A stretch of DNA of 24,454 nucleotides from Competibacteraceae bacterium UBA6584 (GTDB taxonomy: Bacteria > Pseudomonadota > Gammaproteobacteria > Competibacterales > Competibacteraceae), in NCBI GenBank assembly GCA_002433805.1, contig DJIW01000081.1, positions 1 to 24,454 of the forward strand, given 5' to 3'. Each line of letters starts with the position of its first letter. Position 1 is the stretch's first letter. Shown piece by piece: positions 14,171 to 22,278 of this stretch. The notes below the pieces were generated by a model that ran no database searches, was not told the origin of the DNA, and saw nothing but the letters and a program-made list of their open reading frames with translations. The translations under genes were made by a program, and so were the position numbers.

Positions 14171-16213
14171 TTAGCGGTCGGATGCTGTTTCAAAGCGCAG
14201 GGGTTCGGCCAGTAACGGCATATAATCCGGAACGTAAGTTCCGCCCGCCGCAAAAGGCTTCGTCTCATCGATCAACGTCATGACGCTGCCCACGCCGTAG
14301 GTGATCGAGGCGGGATTTTCTAAATCCACAGGCCGGTCGGTGATGACCTCGCCGAGTTGATAGGGGCGTCCGTCCTGATGGGCGAAGCCTTCTTCTTGAC
14401 GGAAATAGCGGTAAGTGACCGGCGTTTCCGCGAAAACATCCTTGCCCTTGATGTAACGCTGGGTGGCGACCACTTGCCGGTAACGGCGGGCGGCGGCCAG
14501 CGCGTCATCCTTGGGCGGATAGAGCAGCTCGCCCCGGATCGCGCCTTCGGAGCTTAGGTAATCGCCGCGCGCGGTCAGCTCCCGCAGCAGCCTTTGCCGC
14601 GCCGTCTGCGCTTGCTGGAATCCGGCGGCGCTCGCGGTGTTCAGCGCGGGCCAAGCAGCCGAATAGCCGCGCGCCGGTTGAATAGCCTCGGTGAGAAAAC
14701 GCTCGATGGCGGCGGGCATGTCCCCGTACAGACTGATTCCGACCACGCTGTCCAGGAAATGGCGGAACTCGCCTTTGTTCAAGCCTCGATTGAGCGGATC
14801 GCCCAGTCGGGCCTGACCGGACGCGGCGTTCGCCTTGGCGTCAGCTTGAATCCAATAGCCCAGATAGTCCATTTCCCGCCAGCCCAGTTCGCCGGGAAAC
14901 TTGCGCGGCAGCGCCCAGGTGGAATCCACAGTGTTGCCTACTCCGGAGGCGAATTGCGGAAATTCGGTCGTGGCGATGCCGCTGTGACAGCCGATGCACT
15001 GCGTCAGCTCCTCGCGGTTTTGCGGCCGCAGCGCGCCGCCGGCGTCCTCAATGTAGCCGGCCAGAACCCAGCCGACGCCATTATCGACCCAGCCCTGCGC
15101 GTCGTTGCCGTAAACCGGCGCGCCTTCTTCCTTGAGTCCGGGACGGAATTGGCTGGGCTGAAACGCTTTCCACTTGGCCATATAGCGCACTTCCTTAACC
15201 CGGCGGGCGCGCATTCCCGGATACGGGCTGACCGTTTGATCGCGGCCATCCGCCGCCACATCGACGTAATGCAGAGGATGGGCGAACTCGGTCCCGACCG
15301 GATACAAACCGCGTTCGACCGGCATCGTTTGGGCCGCGCCTTGATAGATTGCGCCGTCCTCCGGCCGCAACCGGTCTTGAATCGCCCGTTCCAGCACCTC
15401 TAGATTTCGGCGGTAGACCTCCAGATCGAACGCGCCGTCCTCACGCTGCATAAACGGTGGCGGCAGGCGGACATAGATGCCGGACACCGAACCGGTCACC
15501 GGCGTGAAAATCCCGTACGGCATGAAATTCACCGCCCGCCAGCCGGTGATCCAGCGCCCGCTCTCATCTTTGAAAAAGCCGTTGCGCGGCGCGGCGGAGC
15601 GGACAAAGCCGTCGGTATCGGCGGGCAAATCCGCCGGGTCCAGCCCCGGAAAAAGCCGGAACGGCGCATCGCCGCCCCCGCCGTCCCAGTGGCGCGGATC
15701 GCCGGGCCGCCGAGCAAAAGCCGCCCGCCAGTTATCTTCGCGGATGTAGGTCTCCATGTCCCAGGTTTGCGGATCGCCCCCCAGCGCGGCGACGGCTTCG
15801 CGCAACTTCTCCGGCGTCAAGGTATTTTCCCAGGGATTGCGGCTCGGCGAGGCGGCAAATGGGCTGATCGGGGTGAACGAATATTCCAGTTGCAGATTAC
15901 CGAGGCGCGGCTCCGCGCCCGCTTGCGGGAAGTTGTTGCCCAATCCGGCCTTGTAAACCCCGTTGGTGTGGCAGAACAAACAGGCGTTTTGCGCGCCGCG
16001 CGAGGTTTCGACGTAACACTGCGCGGGGATGTGAGCGTAAGGGTTGCTGAAGGTCAACGGGCTGCGGAAATCGCCCTTGAGAAAATCGGGTTTGGCCTCG
16101 GCGGCGGCTTCGGCGCTGCCCAGCGCAGGGTCGCCGCCGTCGCAGCCCGCCAGCGCCAAACCCAGCAGGGCGGCGGCGGCCGCGCCGATTAAACGTTGTC
16201 GAGAGCGGATCAC
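14171..16213 (-). CDS. Di-haem c-type cytochrome lipoprotein, function unknown
   Basis: The 680-residue product starts at a GTG (16213) with GAGGAG upstream. Its lipoprotein signal ends in LALAGC (Cys24), so it is exported and lipid-anchored. Two haem-binding CxxCH motifs are present, CLFCH (78-82) and CIGCH (406-410), far apart, suggesting two haem domains within a large protein. The remaining sequence is soluble, with no membrane helices, and I do not recognise a catalytic domain. It follows the PhoX-type gene on the same strand but is separated by a strong terminator. It meets the plcP gene tail to tail with 20 bases between. A redox role in the periplasm is certain in outline; a link to phosphate use rests only on position. 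Confidence 0.8.
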   Translation of the reverse strand: MIRSRQRLIGAAAAALLGLALAGCDGGDPALGSAEAAAEAKPDFLKGDFRSPLTFSNPYAHIPAQCYVETSRGAQNACLFCHTNGVYKAGLGNNFPQAGAEPRLGNLQLEYSFTPISPFAASPSRNPWENTLTPEKLREAVAALGGDPQTWDMETYIREDNWRAAFARRPGDPRHWDGGGGDAPFRLFPGLDPADLPADTDGFVRSAAPRNGFFKDESGRWITGWRAVNFMPYGIFTPVTGSVSGIYVRLPPPFMQREDGAFDLEVYRRNLEVLERAIQDRLRPEDGAIYQGAAQTMPVERGLYPVGTEFAHPLHYVDVAADGRDQTVSPYPGMRARRVKEVRYMAKWKAFQPSQFRPGLKEEGAPVYGNDAQGWVDNGVGWVLAGYIEDAGGALRPQNREELTQCIGCHSGIATTEFPQFASGVGNTVDSTWALPRKFPGELGWREMDYLGYWIQADAKANAASGQARLGDPLNRGLNKGEFRHFLDSVVGISLYGDMPAAIERFLTEAIQPARGYSAAWPALNTASAAGFQQAQTARQRLLRELTARGDYLSSEGAIRGELLYPPKDDALAAARRYRQVVATQRYIKGKDVFAETPVTYRYFRQEEGFAHQDGRPYQLGEVITDRPVDLENPASITYGVGSVMTLIDETKPFAAGGTYVPDYMPLLAEPLRFETASDR

Positions 16214-16227
16214 CGCGCGATCTCCTC

Positions 16228-16259
16228 AAAAAAAAGGAAGCCGGCGGCGGCCGGCTTCC
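16228..16259 (-). terminator. Strong intrinsic terminator after the PhoX-type gene
   Basis: On the minus strand GGAAGCCGGC-cgcc-GCCGGCTTCC (10-bp perfect stem) is followed by eight T. It lies 20 bases past the phosphatase stop. The T-run is directly followed by the GAGGAG ribosome site of the cytochrome gene, so the terminator also sits in that gene's leader. Confidence 0.93.
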
Positions 16260-16279
16260 AAAGCCCCGTGGATCGACTT

Positions 16280-18148
16280 TTAAAGCCCCGGAATCCCGCC
16301 GATGTAACCGACCGGCGCGTAAAACTTGTCGATCATCGGCGTCAATTGCGCCTTGAGATCGGCGTTGGTGGTGCCGATGAAATCGCCCCAGTGCTGGGAG
16401 TTGGCCATGATGTAAGCGTGGCCGTTCAGGTTTTCCACCACCTGCAAGCCGTTGGTTTCCGCCCCGGCCGTCACCGTCAAAATCCGGCTGAGCTGCTGGG
16501 TGTCCACGTTGTAGGCCCAGATGAAGTTGTTGACGTGCATCCCGGAATCCTCGCCGATAATCAAGGTGCGCATCTTCTCCGAGAAGAACAGGTTGTCGGT
16601 GTTGGCGATAGACTCGACCTCGGCGGTGTTGCCGCGCGCGTCGGCGGCCATGGGTTTGCCCAGCAGCTTCGGCTCGACGTACATCTTGACCGCCACCCAT
16701 TCGGAGTCGATGGGTTTGCCTTGCGAGTCGCTGATCCCGCCTTTCAGGTCCAGGGTATAGGTCGCGCCCGCTTTGTTCTCCGGCAACTTGATGTGATCGG
16801 CCGGCTCGGTGGGGTCGGAGCGCATGCTGCTTTCGATCCGAGACATCGCCATGTACAGCTTTCGGTCCTTGCCGTTAACCGCAATCCCTTCCATCTTGGT
16901 CCATTCGGTGGTGCCCCCCAACAGCGCGGTGTAGCGGCGGGTCTCCAGAAACGCCGCCGCCTTCTCCATGCCAGGCTTGAGCGCCAGGCACTCGTCGGCG
17001 GTGGAGCCGGCGCGGATTCGCTGGTAGCCAGACGGACACTGGCCATTGCCGGGCGCGACGGCGTTGAAGATGTCTTTGAAGGTGAGCGTGTCGGCCAGTG
17101 CCTTGATCTCGGCGTTGGTGGCGTGACCGAGTTTGTTCCACGTTAAATCGGCGCTACCGCCGTTTTGGTCGCTGGTTTGATTCCATTTTGCGGTGTAAAC
17201 CGTACCGGCGGACAAATCGCCGTATTTGTCGGCCACAAACATCGTCATCTGAACATGCGCGCCGTCGTCGCCCAGATAGGCGGTGCGGCCGTCCGGCATC
17301 AGCTTGGCCTGCTCCCAGGTGCCGCGCGACATGGCGTAATGCTTGACCACGCTGGTCGCGCCATCCGCCTTCACCGTGACTTCGGGAATGATGCCGTAAT
17401 GGTAGGGATTGGCCTCGCGCTCGCCCTTGAAATATTGGTCGCGCAGCGCCTTAAGACCGGCGGTGGTCGCGCCGTAATTCTTCGAATCCAGCGGATTGTA
17501 GATCAGGTCGTAGTCTTCCTCGGAACCCAAGTGGGTGTTCCAGGGGGTTTGCGAGCCGAAACAGGGGATCCAAAGGCCGTTGACCCCGGAAAAGTCGATG
17601 GGCCGCACCTTGGTGGCGGTCAGCTGGCCGTCGCTCCCCTGCGAAATATGGCTTAGGGTCATCGACATCGGGGAACGGGTATACCAGCCGGGCGCGGTCC
17701 AAGCGGTCGAACCGTCGCTCAGAATCCAGTCGTACTCATAATGCGTGACCAAAAACAGCTTGCCATCGATATTGAGCAGGCTATTGGCATCCGGGGTTTC
17801 CGCCACGACCGGATTGCCCATCGGATCGATCAAGGGTTCCATTTTGTAGTTGTACACTTGACCGGCGGGATGCTTTTGGCCGTTGGCCTCCGCGATGGGG
17901 TCCTTCACGCTGAACAAGACGTTATAGGCGAGCGGTTTCTCTTCAACCCGGCCATCCCGGTAGGTGATCTTGACCGCCGAGCGACTGTAGGTTTTGGCCA
18001 TTTCATCCGCGGTGGCGGGCGCGGGCGTGCTCGTGAACTCCACCGACTCGATCGACAGGCTCGGAGTGTCGTAGCGGTTGTCGTCGTCATTGCAGCCGGC
18101 CAGACTCAGCGCCGACAACACTCCAAGCCCCCACAACCTCACCTTCAT
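16280..18148 (-). CDS. phoX: PhoX-type alkaline phosphatase lipoprotein (DUF839)
   Basis: The 622-residue protein belongs to the PhoX/DUF839 family, metal-dependent phosphomonoesterases that free phosphate from organic esters outside the inner membrane. The lipobox LSLAGC places a lipid anchor at Cys19. The family's metal-site region is visible as PCFGSQTPWNTHLGSEED (195-212), with Cys196 and the Glu pair 210-211 where PhoX binds iron and calcium. EGIAVNGKDRKLYMAMS resembles the repeated beta-propeller blade motif. PhoX proteins are usually Tat-exported; this one has a lipoprotein Sec-type signal without twin arginines, an unusual variant. GGGGTAGG precedes the ATG. A weak Pho box lies upstream. 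Activity and cofactors are inferred from family. Confidence 0.82.
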   Translation of the reverse strand: MKVRLWGLGVLSALSLAGCNDDDNRYDTPSLSIESVEFTSTPAPATADEMAKTYSRSAVKITYRDGRVEEKPLAYNVLFSVKDPIAEANGQKHPAGQVYNYKMEPLIDPMGNPVVAETPDANSLLNIDGKLFLVTHYEYDWILSDGSTAWTAPGWYTRSPMSMTLSHISQGSDGQLTATKVRPIDFSGVNGLWIPCFGSQTPWNTHLGSEEDYDLIYNPLDSKNYGATTAGLKALRDQYFKGEREANPYHYGIIPEVTVKADGATSVVKHYAMSRGTWEQAKLMPDGRTAYLGDDGAHVQMTMFVADKYGDLSAGTVYTAKWNQTSDQNGGSADLTWNKLGHATNAEIKALADTLTFKDIFNAVAPGNGQCPSGYQRIRAGSTADECLALKPGMEKAAAFLETRRYTALLGGTTEWTKMEGIAVNGKDRKLYMAMSRIESSMRSDPTEPADHIKLPENKAGATYTLDLKGGISDSQGKPIDSEWVAVKMYVEPKLLGKPMAADARGNTAEVESIANTDNLFFSEKMRTLIIGEDSGMHVNNFIWAYNVDTQQLSRILTVTAGAETNGLQVVENLNGHAYIMANSQHWGDFIGTTNADLKAQLTPMIDKFYAPVGYIGGIPGL

Positions 18149-18187
18149 AGCGCCTACCCCAGTGTTGGAAAAAATTTTGTAGGCGGT

Positions 18188-18221
18188 ATTTTCATGTGCC
18201 GACGTTACCGGATGATGACGG
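18188..18221 (-). promoter_or_regulatory. Possible weak Pho box and -10 of the PhoX-type gene
   Basis: On the minus strand CCGTCATCATCCGGTAAC (18221-18204) has one good half-site and a poor one (CGGTAAC) at 11-base phase. Ten bases later is GAAAAT (18193-18188), the same geometry as the pst promoter. The phosphatase start is 39 bases beyond. Confidence 0.35.
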
Positions 18222-18276
18222 CGCGATGGCGTTTCGGCGCTTCAGACGTCGGCTGGCGGGCGCTCGACCCGTTCGG

Positions 18277-18332
18277 CCGTCACGATTGTTTCATCGAACC
18301 GTCATCCGGCTGTTGCGAGGGTTTCGGACAAT
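18277..18332 (+). promoter_or_regulatory. Multi-half-site Pho box and -10 of the glycolipid/ornithine-lipid operon
   Basis: Four half-sites follow at exact 11-base phase: CCGTCAC (18277), GTTTCAT (18288), CCGTCAT (18299) and a weaker CTGTTGC (18310). Ten bases past the last is GACAAT (18327-18332), a fair -10. Transcription would then begin close to the ATG at 18339, implying a very short or absent leader. Confidence 0.65.
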
Positions 18333-18338
18333 CCGGTC

Positions 18339-19535
18339 ATGGACCTGAACACTCCACCGCTCGCCTCCCGGCGTTGCCTCCACATCAGCGTCGTCACCGA
18401 GACCTATCCGCCGGACATCAACGGAGTCGCCTTCACGGTCGCCCGCTGGGTCGAGGCGCTGCGGCGGCGCGGGCACCGCTTGACGCTGGTCCAGGTCGCG
18501 CGAGAACGCGAGCCGCCGGATGCGGCGGATGCGGACGCCTTGCGGTTGCCCGGCTTCACGCTGCCGGGATATTCGCAGGTGCGCGCCGGCTGGCCGGCGT
18601 ATGGCGCGCTGTCCGACCGTTGGCGACGGCACCGTCCCGACCTGGCGCACATCGTGACCGAAGGGCCGTTGGGCTACTCGGCGTTGTGCGCCGCGCGGCG
18701 GTTGCGGATTCCCGTGTCCACCAGCTTTCACACGCATTTTCAACACTACAGCCGACATTACCGGCTCGGTTGGCTATCCGCGCCGATCACCGCCTACTTG
18801 CGTCATTTTCACAACCGGGCGCTGCAAACGCTCGTGCCCACCGCCGAATTGGTCCACCAGCTGCAAGCGCTCGGCTTCCAGCGGGTTCGCGCGGTGGCGC
18901 GGGGCGTCGATACGGCGTTGTTTAGCCCGCAGCGCCGCGATCCCCTGCTGCGGCAACACTGGGGTCTGACGGCGCGCGGGCTGGCCGTTTTGTACGTCGG
19001 GCGGCTGGCGGCTGAAAAGAATCTGGAGCTGCTGATCGCGGCGTTCGAAGCGATTCGTAGGACGCGCCCCGACGCCCGCTTGATCCTGGTCGGCGACGGA
19101 CCGGTGGCGGCCCGCGCCCGCGCCCGCCATCCGCACTTCGTCCATTGCGGGATGCGCGAGGGCGAAACGCTGGCGACGCATTATGCCTCGGCCGATCTGT
19201 TCTTATTTCCGAGCCTGACCGAGACCTTCGGCAACGTGGTGTTGGAGGCGATGGCCAGCGGCCTGGCGGTGGTGGCTTTCGACTACGCCGCCGCCCGCGC
19301 CCACTTGAATTCTGGCCGCGACGGCTTGTCGGTCCCGTTCGGCGATCAGGCCGCGTTCGTCGGCGCCGCCGTCGCGCTGGCCCGCGAACCCGCGCTGCTC
19401 GAAAACTTGGGCCGGGCCGCCCGACAATCCGTGGAGCGGTTGGACAGCGAGCGGATTTACGATCGGCTTGAAGCGTCGTTTTTGCAGCTCGTCTCAGGAG
19501 AACCGTCATGCTCGACCGCCTCTCTGGCCACCTGA
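18339..19535 (+). CDS. GT4-family glycosyltransferase, probable diacylglycerol glycolipid synthase
   Basis: A 398-residue GT-B retaining glycosyltransferase. The N-terminal domain opens with ISVVTETYPPDINGVAFTV (16-34) and has STSFHTHFQHYSRHY (127-141), a pattern shared with SqdX/MgtA-like enzymes. The nucleotide-sugar domain has VGRLAAEKN (220-228) and the E-x7-E motif Glu295/Glu303 in TETFGNVVLEA. In the setting of a Pho box and lipid genes it probably glycosylates diacylglycerol, giving a phosphorus-free glycolipid as Agt does in other proteobacteria. The sugar cannot be told from sequence. Its end overlaps the PAP2 gene by 28 bases. A mannosyltransferase acting on another lipid remains possible. 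Confidence 0.8.
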   Translation: MDLNTPPLASRRCLHISVVTETYPPDINGVAFTVARWVEALRRRGHRLTLVQVAREREPPDAADADALRLPGFTLPGYSQVRAGWPAYGALSDRWRRHRPDLAHIVTEGPLGYSALCAARRLRIPVSTSFHTHFQHYSRHYRLGWLSAPITAYLRHFHNRALQTLVPTAELVHQLQALGFQRVRAVARGVDTALFSPQRRDPLLRQHWGLTARGLAVLYVGRLAAEKNLELLIAAFEAIRRTRPDARLILVGDGPVAARARARHPHFVHCGMREGETLATHYASADLFLFPSLTETFGNVVLEAMASGLAVVAFDYAAARAHLNSGRDGLSVPFGDQAAFVGAAVALAREPALLENLGRAARQSVERLDSERIYDRLEASFLQLVSGEPSCSTASLAT

Positions 19536-20083
19536 TCGAATCCTCCGAGCCGCTTCCCGCGCGCCGGTCAAGATTGACCGACCGTGAGCTGGCCTGGTGT
19601 CTGCGCGCCCAGGAAGTGATCCGCCACCGCCCGATCGTCGCGGTGTTCGCCGGAATCAGCCGGTTGGGCGATGGGGTTTTCTGGTATGCCTTGATGGCCG
19701 CGCTGTTGCTGGCTCAAGGCGCGGCGGCCGCGTCGGCGGTCGCGCGGATGCTGCTGGCGGGCGCGGTCGGTCTTGCCGTATATAAAGGGCTGAAAGCCCG
19801 CACCACCCGTTCCCGTCCTTGCGCGCGCAGCCGTCTGATCCAGCCGCGCGCCGCCCCGCTCGACGAATACAGTTTTCCGTCGGGCCACACCTTGCACGCG
19901 GTGTCGTTTACGCTGATCGCGGTGTACCACTATCCTGCCCTGCGGTGGCTGCTGGCGCCGTTCGCGGTCTTGGTGGCTCTGTCGCGGATCGTGTTGGGAC
20001 TGCACTATCCCAGCGATGTCTTGGCCGGCGCGCTTTTGGGGGCGATTGTGGCTTTTCTGGCCTTGCAAGGGCCGTTCATCTAG
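19508..20083 (+). CDS. PAP2-superfamily membrane phosphatase
   Basis: The 191-residue integral membrane protein has the full PAP2 signature: KARTTRSRP (K-x6-RP, 96-104), PSGH (124-127) and SRIVLGLHYPSD (159-170). These form the active site facing the outer side of the membrane. Four to five hydrophobic helices are visible. AGGAGA lies nine bases before the ATG, inside the end of the glycosyltransferase gene, so the two are coupled. Likely substrates are phosphatidate, giving diacylglycerol for the glycosyltransferase and BtaA, or a polyprenyl diphosphate; context favours the first. Confidence 0.85.
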   Translation: MLDRLSGHLIESSEPLPARRSRLTDRELAWCLRAQEVIRHRPIVAVFAGISRLGDGVFWYALMAALLLAQGAAAASAVARMLLAGAVGLAVYKGLKARTTRSRPCARSRLIQPRAAPLDEYSFPSGHTLHAVSFTLIAVYHYPALRWLLAPFAVLVALSRIVLGLHYPSDVLAGALLGAIVAFLALQGPFI

Positions 20084-20166
20084 GTTTCACGCGCCGGTAA
20101 AGCGCCTGCAACACGACGTTTCTAGGCTTGGCGACATCGTTCGATCCACTTTTCACGGAGCCTGTC

Positions 20167-20958
20167 TTGAACGCTGAGTCGCCTTATCTTTCCGATCCGA
20201 ATTCGCCTTTTCCGACCGCCGCGCCCCCAGCCGGCGCGACCCGCACCCTGACGGTGGATCTGGCCCGCTCCCCTGAAGCCGTCCGGGCGGCGCAACGGTT
20301 GCGCTATGCGGTGTTCGCGGGCGAACTGGGCGCCAAACTCCATAATTGGTTGCCCGGTTTGGATCACGACCGTCTCGATGCGTTCTGCCAGCATTTGATC
20401 GTGCGCGACGGGTTCGGGCAGGTGGTGGGGTGCACCCGCATATTGACCGCCGACGCCGCGCGCCGCGCCGGAGGGTTTTATTCGGAGCGCGAATTCGATC
20501 TGACGCCGGTGCTGGCGCTGCCGGGGCGATTCATGGAAATCGGTCGGACCTGCGTGCATCCCGACTACCGCAACGGCGCGACCATCAGCACATTGTGGTC
20601 CGGTTTGGCGAGCTTTATTGCCGGACACGATGTCGACTATCTGATCGGCTGCGCCAGCATCCCGCTCGGCGAGAATGGTCTCTCGGCGCGAGCGCTTTAT
20701 TCGGAATTAGCGCAACGCCATCTCGTTCCGGCGCCGCTGCGGGTCCAACCGCGCCGGCCTTTGCCGCGTCATGATGGTTTGGCGCATCCCGTGGGCCCAC
20801 TGCCGCCGCTGTTGAAAGCGTATTTGCGGCTGGGCGCTAGCATCGGCGGCGAACCGTGTCTCGATCCGGATTTCAACGTCGCCGATGTTTTGATCCTGCT
20901 GTCCACCCGTCGCGTCGAACGGCGTTACGCCCGGCATTTTCTGGATCGGGAATCGTGA
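20167..20958 (+). CDS. olsB: OlsB: ornithine N-acyltransferase (lyso-ornithine lipid synthesis)
   Basis: OlsB joins a 3-hydroxyacyl group from acyl carrier protein to the alpha-amino group of ornithine. The 263-residue product is of the GNAT-like type (Acetyltransf_5): RLRYAVFAGELGA near the start, then DHDRLDAFCQHLIVRD, VVGCTRILT, FMEIGRTCVHPDYRNG and YLIGCASIPLGENG, all typical of OlsB. The TTG at 20167 is chosen because GGAG lies seven bases before it; an in-frame TTG at 20128 has a weaker site. Its stop overlaps the olsA start by four bases. The pair olsB-olsA gives a complete ornithine-lipid pathway. Confidence 0.87.
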   Translation: MNAESPYLSDPNSPFPTAAPPAGATRTLTVDLARSPEAVRAAQRLRYAVFAGELGAKLHNWLPGLDHDRLDAFCQHLIVRDGFGQVVGCTRILTADAARRAGGFYSEREFDLTPVLALPGRFMEIGRTCVHPDYRNGATISTLWSGLASFIAGHDVDYLIGCASIPLGENGLSARALYSELAQRHLVPAPLRVQPRRPLPRHDGLAHPVGPLPPLLKAYLRLGASIGGEPCLDPDFNVADVLILLSTRRVERRYARHFLDRES

Positions 20959-21905
20959 ACGGCGGCGGGCGAAACCGCCTGCGCGGAACCGGGCGTCGGC
21001 TCGCGAGGCTACCGCTGTTGGGCGCGCACCTTCTGCTGGGCGTTTTGATCGCCGCCGCGCTGGGACCCGGACGGACGCGCCACTATCGCTCCACCGCCCC
21101 GCTGGCCTGGTGGAGCCGGGGGTTGTGTCGGATCATGGGGATGCGCGTTTGCGCTACTGGAACACCTTATCGCGGGGCCGCGCTGTTCGTGGCCAACCAT
21201 GTGTCCTGGCTCGACATTTTTTGCATCGCCGCCGTCTGTCCAACTCATTTTCTGTCCAAACACGAGGTGGCGGCGTGGCCGTTGTTCGGCTGGTTGTGCC
21301 GGCGGGCCGGTACTGCCTTCATCCGGCGCGGCGGCGCGGGCGGCGCCGGCGAGGCGACCGAGCAACTGACGCGGCGCTTGCGCCGAGGCGGGCGGGTGCT
21401 GGTGTTTCCGGAAGGGACGTCCACCGACGGCACGTCCGTCCGCCGGTTTTATCCGCGCTTGTTTCACGCCGCGCTGCTGGCGGGCTGTCCGGTGCAGGCC
21501 ATCGCGCTCCAGTACCCCCGCGCCGGGGGCCTTCACCCAAACGTCCCGTTTATCAACCAAGATACGTTGCTGCCCCATCTGTGGCGGTTGTTGGGCGAGC
21601 CGACCGTGAATGTCCTGCTACGCTTTGGAACGGTTCACAACCCGCCTTACCCGTCTCGCGATCTCTTAGCCAAACAGACGCAGTCCGAAGTCGAGGCGCT
21701 GCTGCGAATCTCGCCGGCCCGATGGCCGGCGACCGGTCACCTTCGCACAGCTTCTGCGGTGGATATCGGCTCAGGCGATCCGGAGCCCCCGGTCGATCGA
21801 GAACCACCTGCACTGGGTGTTCGAGGTCACGTCCGGGAGCATGACAGCCAGATGCGTCCCACAGCCGGAGCGTTTGACGGGCATTGCGGGCGCTCCTGCC
21901 GGTAG
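20955..21905 (+). CDS. olsA: OlsA: lyso-ornithine lipid O-acyltransferase, with altered C-terminus
   Basis: OlsA adds the second acyl chain to lyso-ornithine lipid. The GTG at 20955 overlaps the olsB stop (GTGA). The PlsC-type motifs are NHVSWLD (81-87; His82, Asp87) and FPEGTSTDGTSVRRF (151-165). A membrane segment is near residues 22-38. The normal acyltransferase sequence ends near residue 250 (SEVEALLR). The last ~65 residues look unlike the family and are read out of frame from a decayed ISAs1-like transposase fragment, so the native 3' end was probably lost or replaced. The catalytic part is complete and the protein may still work. Generic 1-acylglycerol-3-phosphate acyltransferase is the alternative. 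Confidence 0.82.
   Translation: MNGGGRNRLRGTGRRLARLPLLGAHLLLGVLIAAALGPGRTRHYRSTAPLAWWSRGLCRIMGMRVCATGTPYRGAALFVANHVSWLDIFCIAAVCPTHFLSKHEVAAWPLFGWLCRRAGTAFIRRGGAGGAGEATEQLTRRLRRGGRVLVFPEGTSTDGTSVRRFYPRLFHAALLAGCPVQAIALQYPRAGGLHPNVPFINQDTLLPHLWRLLGEPTVNVLLRFGTVHNPPYPSRDLLAKQTQSEVEALLRISPARWPATGHLRTASAVDIGSGDPEPPVDREPPALGVRGHVREHDSQMRPTAGAFDGHCGRSCR
21763..21860 (+). mobile_element. ISAs1-family transposase remnant (3' part)
   Basis: In the +1 frame relative to olsA the sequence reads AQAIRSPRSIENHLHWVFEVT, matching the ISAs1 transposase segment before its final acidic residue (consensus HWxIENxLHWVLDVTF). After 21831 the match continues only by shifting frame (GEHDSQMRP). It is a short, frameshifted fragment overlapping the olsA tail. 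Confidence 0.7.
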
Positions 21906-22115
21906 GGGCGACCGCATTGTGCGATCCGCTCCAGGATTTCGGTGCGCGGATGCGGTTGACCGTCGGCTAGCGGCGGTCAAGCGACCGCTCCGGCACATAG
22001 TGGAATCAAGGCGGTGGCCTGACGCTCCAGCAAAGTGTGGTGACAGGCTTTCGTATCGTAAGCCCCATCGGCATCCCCCAAGAACGCTGCGGTCAGTTCG
22101 GCGGCGATCACCTTA
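21905..22115 (-). mobile_element. IS5-family transposase remnant
   Basis: On the minus strand one frame reads ELTAAFLGDADGAYDTKACH, matching the second catalytic-Asp region of IS5-type DDE transposases (consensus GDGAYDT). It ends at a TGA (21979-21977), beyond which the frame still resembles the family (HPRTEILERIAQCGR). No start, ends or full domain remain. Confidence 0.7.
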
Positions 22116-22278
22116 TGGTTTTCCGCTCCGGCGGATCGGCGGGTGGGACGAGGCCACTCTCCGCGAGACTAGCAATCGCGAGTCCTCAGGATAGCACTGC
22201 TAATTTAACGCCTGCCCGAGGTCTTCCGAGTAAATCACGGGGGCGTTTCCGTTTGGGTAGAATTCCAGCATGGTTAAG
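22116..22278. other. Intergenic sequence with no feature recognised
   Basis: Between the IS5-like remnant and the toxin-antitoxin promoter I find no gene, RNA or repeat that I can support. It is probably further decayed insertion-sequence DNA. Confidence 0.5.

Noticed and set aside
16196..17146. Plus-strand open frame opposite the PhoX-type gene
   Set aside because: It crosses the strong terminator and lies antisense to a well-supported lipoprotein gene.
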